A stretch of 64,000 bases of DNA from Branchiostoma floridae (taxonomy: Eukaryota; Chordata; Leptocardii; Amphioxiformes; Branchiostomatidae): assembly GCF_000003815.2 (NCBI RefSeq), contig NC_049993.1:6282489-6346488 (forward strand), read 5' to 3'. A model generated the notes under the pieces. It did no database searches and was not told the origin of the DNA. It saw only the letters and a list, made by a program, of their open reading frames with translations. Both the position numbers and the translations under genes were made by a program. Of the stretch, positions 24,501-36,500 are shown piece by piece (positions within the stretch are counted from its first letter, which is position 1; the number at the start of each line of letters is the position of its first letter).

Positions 24501-27500
24501 CCTTGAATCTAACTGAAGGTGTTTACACGGTCCTAGCAACAGCAGTTAACGAGTTCTCTGAGATTTCGGCTAACATGACCCTCCGTGTTGTTGAATGTAT
24601 CCACGAAGTACGCGTATTTCACGTTGGAACCGACGACCCTACTCCGGTAGAGGTTTCCCCGCCTATAGGCTACGCTGCATGTCAGTACCCGGCTAGATTC
24701 CTTGTCTTGGTCAGACAGGTGGGTTACAACGCCAGCTATGTCGCCAGCGTTAACGGCGGTGGTCATTTTGAAATCCCAACTCCCGTGGACTCCACCCAAG
24801 CCGGCAATTTGATGTCATACCAAGGCGTCATACCCCACGACCTTTCGGAATACTACCTGGCTACATTCACGCTCACGTTTCAGGACCAAGGGCAGTACCA
24901 AGTTGTCGTCAACGGGTCAAATATCCTGTCTGAGACCGTGGCAGATGTGTCTGTAACGGCAGAGTGGCCGGTAACAAGCGTTCTTGTGACCGACAACAGT
25001 CCTGCCCAAGCCCCGGACCCCGTCGTCTTCACCATATGGCTCTTGGACTCAACTCCACCCACAGACTTGTTCTTCGATGCGTCCTATGGCGACGGCTTTG
25101 ATGGTAACGTATTGATATTTCTTATATTCAAATAAGATTGCCATAGTTAATATCATACTGAAACACATGGGTATTGGAATAGACAAATATAAAACATAAT
25201 AGCAAATAGAAAACTGCTGCAACACACATGTGATGAAGTGGATTCCAAGACAATTCTGCACCTAGACACTTTGGCCCTTTGACGACCAAGATGATTCGGC
25301 ATTAGTCCCAGGAGGGTTAACCCTAAACCCAGACTCTAACCCCTGCCACCACCCTGATGGGAACTGTTCTGATTGGCTAAGGGCCAAACTGCCAAGGTGC
25401 CGAAACGTTCTGATACCAATGATGTGGTCTCTCGCTACATAATGGAGAAGTTAGGGATTTCCTCTTTTTTCATTCTCTCCCCTGCCAGACGTCGCTTTTT
25501 ACGTTGGAGATCAGTACACCGCCATGCAGCCGGAATTCTCCATCGGGTACCTGTACTTGCCTGGATCGTATTCATTTTTCATCCGAGTGTATAACCAGGT
25601 AAGACTAAGGGCCCGGTCACATTGTCACAGTCTCGTGCGATTTTTGTGTGATCGCAAACTGAGCGCATTGTTGTGTCGGTCGTACAAGTGCCGTGCAAGA
25701 TTAAGCTGTCTTGTTCCGAAAAAGCTGTATTAGATCAGCTGTTTGCTTCTGTCACAGCTTACAAAAAATCACAATCGTTCGACGGTCCACGACGAATGTG
25801 ACCGTTCTATAATATTCTAGTCCGATAGTTGTGCCTTTAATTTGTGCAGTATTATAAACGTGCGGCACAATGAAGTAATGCAAATATTCAGGTAATATTC
25901 CTTGCTTCTCACATGTCTATGCTCAGACTCTATCTTGTAAAATGTTCATCAGGTTAGCGAGGCGTATGGGTCCATTTACGCAACCCAGGACTACCAGCTA
26001 TATGGCTTGAACCTCACGATTTCCTCTGCGTTCTCGGGAATCCACAACGGAAAGGTATTGTACGAAGGTAAGGAAAATTTACATTTATCCTCGTGGTGCT
26101 TTTTTTGTGTTTGTACAAGTCAGGGAATACTAACACCAAAACTTTCTCTTCATATTTTTTTCGTAGGTGTGAATATGACTGGACAGGGCCCAGGTGAAAG
26201 CGTCTTCGCCGGTCCCCCACTTCTCATGCCCGTGAACTTCGAGTACGAGGTCTCTCAGGGAACACAGGATGACGTGCACACGAGTTGGTAAATTCACATT
26301 ACTTTATGTATTGAATATATTGAATAGAAAGGCAAACCATAGACCAGCCTTGCCAAAGGAATAGTCACTTTTCTATGAAGAATACATTTGAATCTGACTG
26401 TATAATGTCCATGCATATGCACTGAGTAGTTAAGTACAGGTGTATTGATGACACTGTCACTTTTGTTATGAGTCAATTTCTTGATATATATTTAACCTAT
26501 CAAAGGCCCAATATGTCCTTCTGAACTCGAGTGACTATCACTTCCTAAATAAAGGTATGCACTGCAGTATATAACATATATGGCGGTTCGGTCAAAGGCC
26601 ATGCCCTTGGTGCTGAAATATGGGGGGGGGGGGGGGTCCTAAACCATGTCATGCGGGCTACATGCCGTCTCGATGGAGAGTGCGTGTGTTGGACCATTCA
26701 AAAGCAAAGGAATGAATCATAGCAATGTCCCGAGATGGTTTGGCAATTTCGGATCAACTCTGATATTATAACTCACACGGCCAAACTATTACATTTGTCC
26801 ATTATTTTGTTTTACTGGCTATGGCAAATAAATAGAACAGTGAAAGTCAGTTTTGTTCTCTAATTTGGCATTTCACCGTCTCGATTTCCTCCGCTTCAGG
26901 TGGTTTATCGGTGATGAAGTCGCCGGAGAGGAGTTGAAGCTGTCCGTCACATTTCAGGAGGTTGGGACCTACACTGTCACCGCAATAGCCTTCAACCAAC
27001 TGGCCGAGATGAGCGGTGAATCCCAGGTAAAGCAATGGCTATTTGAATAAAATTTGAAATCCAATCCATGTGAAATCTTCTACCTTATCATATATGACCT
27101 CTTTCAGTATTGATGATCAATCAGTTTGGACACGTGACTCTCGTATAAGGTCAAAGATGTCCGGAAGTCTGCACCGCCCCTCAGCTCAGTTGGGTGAGAT
27201 CTGAAATCAGTAGGCTCAAATAGTGGTCCATGAGTACAAGGAGGTTAAGTGGTTCCAAATGGCTCCTCCGTTGTAGTGACCCTTTGCAACACGAGAATTG
27301 TTGTTGATCTGATATTCTCCAGCGCGAGTGCCGTGATATGTATTTGTGATTATTTTTTACAGGTGGATATTTACGAAACTATCACTAATGTGTACGTGGC
27401 CAGCAATGATCCGGTCTTACTCGGCGAGACGATGACATTTGCTGTCTTCGCCACTTCTCCCGGAACAAGCAGTACCTTTCTGTTACAGGTAATATAATAT

Positions 27501-30500
27501 ACAGACAACTGTGTATTGAAAGACTACTAGTAATAAGGGCACTAAGGCCTGCAGTGACAATGCCTAAACATCGACATCTTGTGGGAATTAGGCAGAAGTA
27601 AAATGTTGTATGCCAAATATTACCAAAGCATGGTGACAAGATTCAAAGCAATATGCTGACGTTGATATGCTGACCCGAGACATTGATATTGTAAAGCTTA
27701 CATTGCTGGTTATCTATTACAACATACATGTAATATCAATTGTTTCATGACCTTTTATACATATCAAAAGCTGTTACGACCGTTGTCTTATGTTTTGGGA
27801 TAATAAATTCTGTTGCATTTGCCTTTCACAGTTATCTGAGGAAGACCAGAATCTGATCACCCTTACTCCGCCGTCCAAGGACAGCAACTCAGTTGCCATA
27901 GTTGAATCAACCTTTCAAGGCAGGAACTTTCCCTTTAAACTGTCGGACGTGTACGTCACCTTCTACTCCCATGTGTATCCCTCCGCCGGCACATACCGGG
28001 TACAAGTGAATGCAACGAATGCTATATCTACGGCCAACGCAGAGACAGTGGTCACCGTGCATGAAATCCCATGCTTCAGACCGCGCGTTGACATCAAAGA
28101 CGACGGGACTAGCACGGTTGTCAACCCTACAGCATACAGAAGAGACCAGGACATAGCTCTAGCCGCAACTGTGCAACTAAACTGTACTGCTGCGAATAGT
28201 AGGACATTCAAGTGGAAAGCCTATACCATGGCGGGATTGCAGTCAATTCCGTATTCGTCAAATGAGGCAACAATCAATAATGTACTCAACGGAACTACTG
28301 AAATCACCATTCCAAAGCACACGTTAGGATACGGGCGCTACATCTTGGAGTTTTCCGTAACGGAAGTTCACGGGGTGAACGGTACAGATGTGACGATCAG
28401 CAACTCAGACTACACGTGGTTCGAGATTGTTGAAAGTGCCCTGGTCACGAGAATTTCTGGAGGGTCCTTGATATCTATAGGTAGGTTTTCTCTCGAAAAA
28501 ATGTTGCTAAAGATATAGGGCAGCCAGTAGATTTTCCCCCCAAATATACCTGTTTCTGGCAATAGATCTATCACTTTGCAGGAACAAATAACAACATAAA
28601 ACAAAACAGGTGATGAACAAAGGCCTGCACGGATACATGTCGTTTCTCCACAGTTTAAGTATGGTATTATCTTTCGCATTTTCTTTTGAATCCACTCAAA
28701 ATCAAGCATGCTGTGTGACGCTAGAATGCCTGTTTTAAAGCCCCCTTCACACGAGAGCACGAATGAGCCGGAATGCCGTCCGAATGAAATTTTTTTTTCT
28801 ATTCGTGGCAATTCCTCGCAATTCGTACTGTATTCTAAACATTCTTACTGCATTCGAGATATTCGTCCCCGTTCTTTTGGCTGGCTCGAAAGTTTTTGAC
28901 ATGTTCAAAACTGTCGAAGTGCATTCGAAGTGGAGAAATATCGAATGGCATTCGTAATGGATTCTTAGTGTATTCTAACTATTCTGACTGCAGTCTGACC
29001 GCATTCTACGGCATTCTAACATTATTCGAAACATTCTTATCTCATTCGATGGAGAACCGAAACGGCAAGCCACCTCGAATCCTGACAGAATGTGGCCGAA
29101 AGAATATTTCGAATGCCGTAAGAATGTCTAGAATGCACCACGAATTCACAGGAATAGACAAGAATTTTCATTCTGACGGCATTCCGGCTCATTCCGTCTC
29201 GTGTGAAGGGGATTTAAGGCCCATTTGGAATTCCCACCCGAATGGCCCCGAATGTGGCACAAATTTTGCAAATACTTCATTCCGACTGGTTCGGCTTGAT
29301 TCCTGCTAATTCGATTTCCGTGTGAAGGCCCTATTATGGATGTTCCTTGCGACCGTGTTTGTGACCATGTTCTCCCCACGAGTAGGGCGGAATTCCACCG
29401 TCAGAATTGATGCCTCCACATCGTACGACCCGGACGTACCTGAGTCTGAGTCCACCTCAGGATTGACGTACACCTGGTCGTGTCGAATGGACAATGAGAC
29501 CTTCACCAACGACGAGAGTTCAGCCGAGTGGATGGAAGGTATGTACGAAATGAACATCCACCACTTTGTCATCGCCGTTTTACTGTACATTTATGTTTTG
29601 TGAAATGAGCACACTCGTTACCAGTTACACAGTTATCAGTTTAAAATCTATTCACTCTAGTCACATAAAAGGCCCTTTAAATTAATACAACGCTGACAAC
29701 CGGTTTGAAGAAGTTGGCCTAAACGTCAAGGCAATGGTTGATTAATGTCAATTTCAGTATTCCTTGTTCATCATCGTTCAAAACTGAAGGAATAACATAA
29801 TGTCCTCCAGCAAAGCTCACGTTATAACATATCTTCCGTTTTATTCAGGGGGCTGTTTAGGAGGCGGTAAGAGCTGGCCTGTGACGAACAACACGAATCC
29901 TTTACTAGTCATTCCAGGAGGGACACTAGATGGTGAGATAGACAAGGAGCACCCTGTCAATGATGGTATTAAGTAATTATCCCTGCGGTGTTGTGGAGAA
30001 CGACCAACAAAACGTTCAATATATATGTAGAGATATGTTTTCATGGCTGGACCAGAGTCGAACTGTAATTTCCAACACACACACAAAATAAATTACCCAA
30101 AGTTTAGACTGATCAATTACTGTCTTTGTCAGGGAATTAGCAATCAACCGCTTCTGTGACGTATATCAACACAGATGAACTTTCAGGTTACAATATGACT
30201 TCTTATATCTCTGTACAGTTGAACACAGTTGCGCTTATCTATCTCGGTCAACACACCTCTGTTTCAGGGGGAAAAACGTACGTCTTTCGGGTGACAGTGT
30301 CCAAGCCTGGTCGACAAGCCGGTGGCCACGCAGAAAAGATTGTTGTCATCGTGGAAGGCACGCCTCCGGCCCTGGAAGGGATCTCGTAAGCACAATGGAC
30401 TCAAAATCTACTAACGTTTATCATTGACTTAAGATACAGAATCACCAGATTTCTTACCGAACTCACAACGACTGACGAAAACTAGCGGATGCTAGTTGAA

Positions 30501-33500
30501 ACGTCTGACCGTTTCCAAAACCATATCTAGTTGCTTGAGTAACTGCTTTTTGGCGTATCTTATTACTTGGATGTCTAACCTTCATCGACGTAACTTACAA
30601 CCTTTTTCACGAAAAATGACTATACTTGGGCTGAATGGACACATGTCTTAGACAGTGTGTCAAAACATTGATATTGAAAGTTTGAAAAACATTTTTCACA
30701 CATCTCATCATTTCAGGTGTGTGCGGAATTGTGGACAGTACCTGAATCCTTCGGAACGTCTAGTTCTGAAGGCCAAGTGTACCGACTGCACTTCCGGAAA
30801 TCGTCTTCAGTATTACTGGAGTTTAGTGAGCAACTCTGTAAACAGTAAACAAGAGATAGACTGGGACACAGACGCACTCACGGGCAGACAGAAGAAATAC
30901 CTGTCTATTCGAAAAGGCACGTTTGCGAGTGGCGCCGTTGCGGAAACCTACACCATACGAATTGACGGTAGGTGGAACAATTATGACAGAAATCATAAAA
31001 AGGCTTTATGGAAACCATGAAATAGTATACTCAAATCCGTTGGGATGCGCACCTTGAACATATGTTCTGTGATGTGCTTATGAATTTTTCCCTGATCTTG
31101 TTTTTGAGCTGACGTTGTCCTCAGGGGAAAACGTCTTCATGATTTTAATGACGTGATAAACATACGTATTATACATGCATCATCTTACCTCTCTTTAACA
31201 ACTACCACTACCTCGTGGTTAAAGAAAATACGATGTTTGCGCCATTTTGCTTTGTCTCTGTCTATTGAGGACTTGAAATATATAATCATAAGTTTGTATT
31301 CCATTAACAGCATCCGATGAAAGCGGAGAGTCTACGTATGCACTGTACAGCTTCACGACCAATGTCCCGCCAACTCTGGGAACGTGCACGGTCGTGCCAG
31401 ACACTGGGACTGTGATGGAGACCTTGTTTCAGGTCACGTGTTCAGGATTTTTGGACGTGAACCTGCCTCTTATATACAGGTTTGCAGCCATCTCTGGTGT
31501 TGCTACCTCAACAAAGGCCTGGAAACAAGGTAAAGCAACCTTTAGTTTGCGACAAACTTACTACGTCTTGTGTTGTGATCACCTTTTCTTGACACTGCTG
31601 ACCTGTTGCGTGCCATTGCAACACTAGATCTTTACTATCTTTTATCGTCGAATATCTGTGATAGGTACAATGGTCTACTACGGCACAGACAGTACCTCTT
31701 CACCCTTGTATCTGCCTATTGGAGACGAGGACAACGATTACTTGATCACCATCGCTATCCGTGTCACAGACTCTTTTGGAGCGACTACGGAGACAACAAC
31801 AACCGCAACGGTGATGCAATAATCTTTTATCGGTTCTAAGATCGGCACCAAATATGTTTTGTTTTACAACAGATAGTCATTGTTGAAAAAAGAACTGTTC
31901 TGAAATGGTTGCCATATCATAACAGAAAAGCATTAAAGGATATGATGATTGTAGCATGGTTAGTGAAACCAAGCCAAAAGAATCTAACTAGTTTGTCAGT
32001 GTCCACCTAACATAAACTAGTAAAACGTACATTTCTCATGACATAACATAGGCAAATCATCTGAACTAACTCAGGTATGTCTTTAGGTTTTAGAGAGAGA
32101 AACGAAGGAAAATGTATCCACCGTTATCACCAACACGGAAACAACGGTTGATGCGTTACTGGAGGCTGGTAACAGTCAGGCGGCTTTGCAGTTGCTTACC
32201 TCCGTCAGCTCTACCATGAACATCGATACAACCACAGGCCAGGAGGAAAAAACTCAGGTACCAATACATAAGATATGGCCATCTAGTATCACACACAACG
32301 TTACGTGTATGAGAGACGCACATGTGTCATCATTTACTGTAAGGTCTCATCACACCATTGATTCTAAGGGCGTCTCTGTACATGTCTTGCACCACATTGG
32401 AGAGGTACTTTTCCTAACTGAGAAGATCTGAAGTCTTCGCGGACAGTATTCAGTAAAAATAGTTTAGTTCTAGAATGTCAATATGTTCCGCGAACGTTGT
32501 TTGCTAAATATCAAACTTTAAGGATAAATGCCAGACATATATGTCCTGCACAAATCCAACTTCTCATCACTTCCTATGCTTGCAGAATATATCAAATGAC
32601 TCTGTCTACAGATATTAAGTGTTTTTCGCTCTTATTCGCATATAACATCAGCTGCGGAAAGGTGCCATTACCAGTTTGAACAGGATCCCGATTAAAACTC
32701 TTGACAGTCTTCAACAAACTGCTACGACCATGGCTCAGCTTACCGAAGAGGAAACCGAGCTCTCAGGGGACGCGCAGGTTTGTAGGTTGCATAAACAGAC
32801 TTACAATGTAGACATTGATGAAACTGGGAATTGTAATTGCAACCATCAATATATCACTTTTACGTGCAGTTCTGGGATGATACTTTGTCCATTCATGGTT
32901 TGACTAGACATGGTTTAAATACACATGTATCAGTTTAACCATATGGTCTTGAAAACACTACTGTACCTACTTTTCAATAGACACGTTTATTCTATTTCTG
33001 ATCAAATTTTCAAAATTTGTTCAATTTCCCGATTTATCAGGGTCTGGCCGTATCGAAACTCGCAGAAATGACGACATTTCTGAAGGCGAAAACCGAGGAT
33101 GGAACCGCCAGCGGCCAGGCGGTGGAGGCTGCCGCACAGGCCCTGATATCCGGCCTGGCTAATGTTGTCAAAGCAGCTGCTAGGAGAACATCAACAGTTC
33201 ATGACCACTTCACGGTGGGTACAAAACTTGCAAGAATTGTAACTATGGATGTTTCTGATGAGCTACGTATCTAAGCTAGTATCTAATATACATTGAGTAG
33301 AACTGATGGTCGTTGTCAATAGTCTCTACAAAATGACAATCTATTTGATTTTCTATTTTCAAAGTTATCAGGAGTAAATTGGGCAAGCTCAAAAGTTGCG
33401 CTTAAGTTGTTAATGGTTAAGAGTAAATTCCTTAATGGCATAGCCGCCATAGTCAGAATTGCAGTCACAATATCAAAAAGTCAAATATGTTTTGCCTCAT

Positions 33501-36500
33501 TTCAGCCAAAAGTATACCCGTGGTCCTCTGCTATCTTACACCAGTCGCTGCAGACGATATCTACCGTCAAACAAGCCGTTCTGTCCACGAAAGTCCCTGG
33601 GGAGGAGCCCAAGGTACTGACCACCCCCAGCCTCGCTATCATGCTACAGCGGGACGAAAGTCAGAATTTCCGCGCAGGCGCGTACGTGCAGGAGGACTTC
33701 GGCAGTTTGTTCTCAGTACCGAGTGGGGAGGACTTGTTCAGGAACGCCACCATTCAACCCGACCAGATCATCGACATGCATGTAAGCTTCTTCCTCTACT
33801 TCCTTCACTATCGTCCGACTTTTTGCCTTGAAGTATACCATCGTTTAAAGCGATAAAAAGATTTATTTTTTCGTACACTGACAAGTTTCTTCCAGTCTTA
33901 AAGGGAGAAATGCATACCTTTGCCAGCTCGTAAATTCTGCAAAGTCAGTATTATGTCAAAGAAGCAGTTAGTTTTGTTGTCGTATCTTATTACCTGGATG
34001 TCTAACCTTCATCGACGTAAAACAATAATACCATTTTGACATAAAAACTAGCCCGTACATACAGCGCTCTTTTCCGTATCATGATACTTTGATGTCACGT
34101 CTTCTTGTTAGATGACGCACTTCAGCAACAACCCATATCAGTGGGCTACTAACAGAAGTCTGGAGGATACCGTTGTGTCACTGGAGTTCACGTCTGAAGG
34201 CCAGGACATCCCTGTACGGAACCTAACGAAATCAGTTGACATAATCATCCCTCGGGACGATAGTTCCGAGTCCTGGAGCACCGTTCGGATATCAGGAGGT
34301 GTTACAGACGTGCAGGATGTTACTGCTTTCAACACCACCGACGTCCATGTGGGTGTAAACTTCATTTTCATATTTAATCTTGATCGTTCGTGCGAATTAG
34401 ATATCCAGTATCACTCTTTTGTGGCGTCGTGTGTGGCGCAACTGTTAGAATGTTGGGCTAAGAATCTAGAGGCCCCGGGTTAGATACGGCCATGACCCCG
34501 AGGTAATGCCCTTGGGAAAGGCACTTTGCACGACTTTTCCTGACGGTGGAGTCACGTCCACCGAGCTTTATTGGCTAATCTGTCAATAATGTGCAAAAAA
34601 ATACACACGCGTATTTGGTGTGCCAATGTCCACATGTCCATTTCCCACCATAACTTTGTCATCATTCTTTTGGTTACTTTATGGTATTCTTCCTTTCAGG
34701 AAAATCAAACCTTCTACGTCTTCCTGCGATCCTCCAATCCGGCATCAGAACTAACTCTGTACCTAGGAGAAGACCAGTATCCAACATCTCTCAGCTACAC
34801 AAGCAAACAGAACCTACCTTTTGCGACTACCTATACACTTGAAGTTGCTGAAGATGGAAACATCACGGCCGACCCTTTCTTGTGGCAGCTCGGCATATTG
34901 AACACCTCTTCTGCGTATTATCTGGGTATCTCCTATAGCAACAAAGGTTAGGAGGCCCTGCAACGTTCTTTGGTTACTACCTATTTGTGTGTATCCTTGT
35001 GAAGACAAATCACAGTTTGTCTTTAGTATCTCCATTTCTTTCATTGTAACTTAGAACCACTTCTTCTCTTTCCTTACACGTACTTGCAGATTACCTGGAC
35101 CTGGAGTTATTGGTGTTCACCAGCACCTGTATCTACTATGACGAGACCACATCTACGTGGCAACGCGATGGCTGTCAGGTATGTTTATCTCGTCATGATG
35201 TTCCATGTGACCATCTTTTCGCCGAACTTTTATGGTGGAATCATTAGGTATGTTACAACGTTTTTCTAACAAATTGATGAACTCATGGATCCATAACATC
35301 CGTTATTACAGTTGTATGATTTTCACATGGATCTTATCCAACCTATATTGTTTGATAGGCTGAAGAACGGTCTAGTCCATAGAGTCAGTTGATAACAGAT
35401 GACCAGAGGGGCAATTGAAAATCGCACCAAACCATTATTTCTCACCTTACAGCTCGGACCACTGACCACACCTAGCCGCACACACTGCATTTGTGACCAT
35501 CTGACGTCGTTCGGCTCCACTTTCTTTTCCCTGGCCAACGACGTTGCCGTCCAGACTCAGACAGATGATAATATCCCCATTATCCCCATTGTCGTGGCCT
35601 CAGTGTTTGCGGTATATCTGATAGTGGCGAGTTGGGCGTACCTGAAGGACAAAGAAGATAAAGTTATGGTATGTACGTAAGAGCATCACGTTCACTTCAT
35701 ATTTGTGTATCAATTATATCAATGATCACTCATTTATATACTTGTAGTCATCATTCATTGATAAAGGTCAATCAGTGCTTTCATGCTGTTGACGTTATGA
35801 GTCACAAAAAAACTACAATAGCGAGAGATTCACACAGACATGCCATCGTGACATAGACACATGCAAAACATCACTATTGTCTTATGGGGTTCCCACAGTC
35901 AGTCTCTCTACTTTTCTCATGATCAGGTTGAAATGATGGCGGTAAAAGATCGGAACCCCAGGCACCATTATCAATATGAAGTCACGGTCGTTACGGGATA
36001 TAGAAGGAAGGCTGGAACCACGGCCAATGTCAAAATCCGGTTGATCGGAAACTATGGTGAGTGATTTCGCAGTTTTGGACTATCGTTTTTTGTCAAATAT
36101 GACACTAACTTTACATTGTTAAGAGCATGTTTGTCCAAAGTCGACCAGTCTTCATTGATTCTTGATATCATTTTGTTTATTCAAAACTTTAGGAAAAAGT
36201 AAATTCCATACCATATCGGATCCACTGGCCAATAGGAAGGTTTTACAGCGCGGAAGCTTTGACTCCTTCCTCATTGCTACTCGTCACTGGTTGGGGGACA
36301 TCAAAGACATAGTGATCCGGATGAACAGCGACGGGAAGAGCCAGTCTTGGTATGTGACTGATACGTTAGAAATAAAGTACAACAGTTATACTTGTTACAG
36401 TGTTTTGAAAAGCTGCAATTCGTGGCAAGTATAAAAGATTTATGAGCAGTTGGATCTCGTGTGAAATATACTTTGAATCAAATATTATCATTAATTCGTG

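Larger units (their letters stand above)
24121..31810 (+). other. PKD-like repeats followed by a REJ domain (exons 12-25)
   Basis: Exons 12-18 encode beta-rich repeats with PKD-type endings such as [30 protein letters not shown] and [14 protein letters not shown], which resemble the polycystin GxYxVxVxAxN strand. From exon 19 the REJ (receptor for egg jelly) region begins: C-Pro-Val-Asp-Ile start, then RISGGS and the phrase [15 protein letters not shown] split across exons 19-20. Later come [13 protein letters not shown] and YRFAAISG. Function of REJ in general is extracellular adhesion or sensing; nothing more specific can be read here. Confidence 0.8.
32087..35668 (+). other. GAIN-like region, GPS cleavage motif and TM1 (exons 26-33)
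   Basis: Exons 26-31 encode an alpha-helical then beta-rich stretch in the place of the GAIN domain. Exon 32 ([16 protein letters not shown]) and exon 33 ([11 protein letters not shown]) form a canonical GPS with the four cysteines and the His-Leu/Thr autoproteolysis site at 35498-35506, so self-cleavage should be possible. TM1 ([20 protein letters not shown]) follows at about 35570-35645, then a charged cytoplasmic stretch. Confidence 0.85.
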
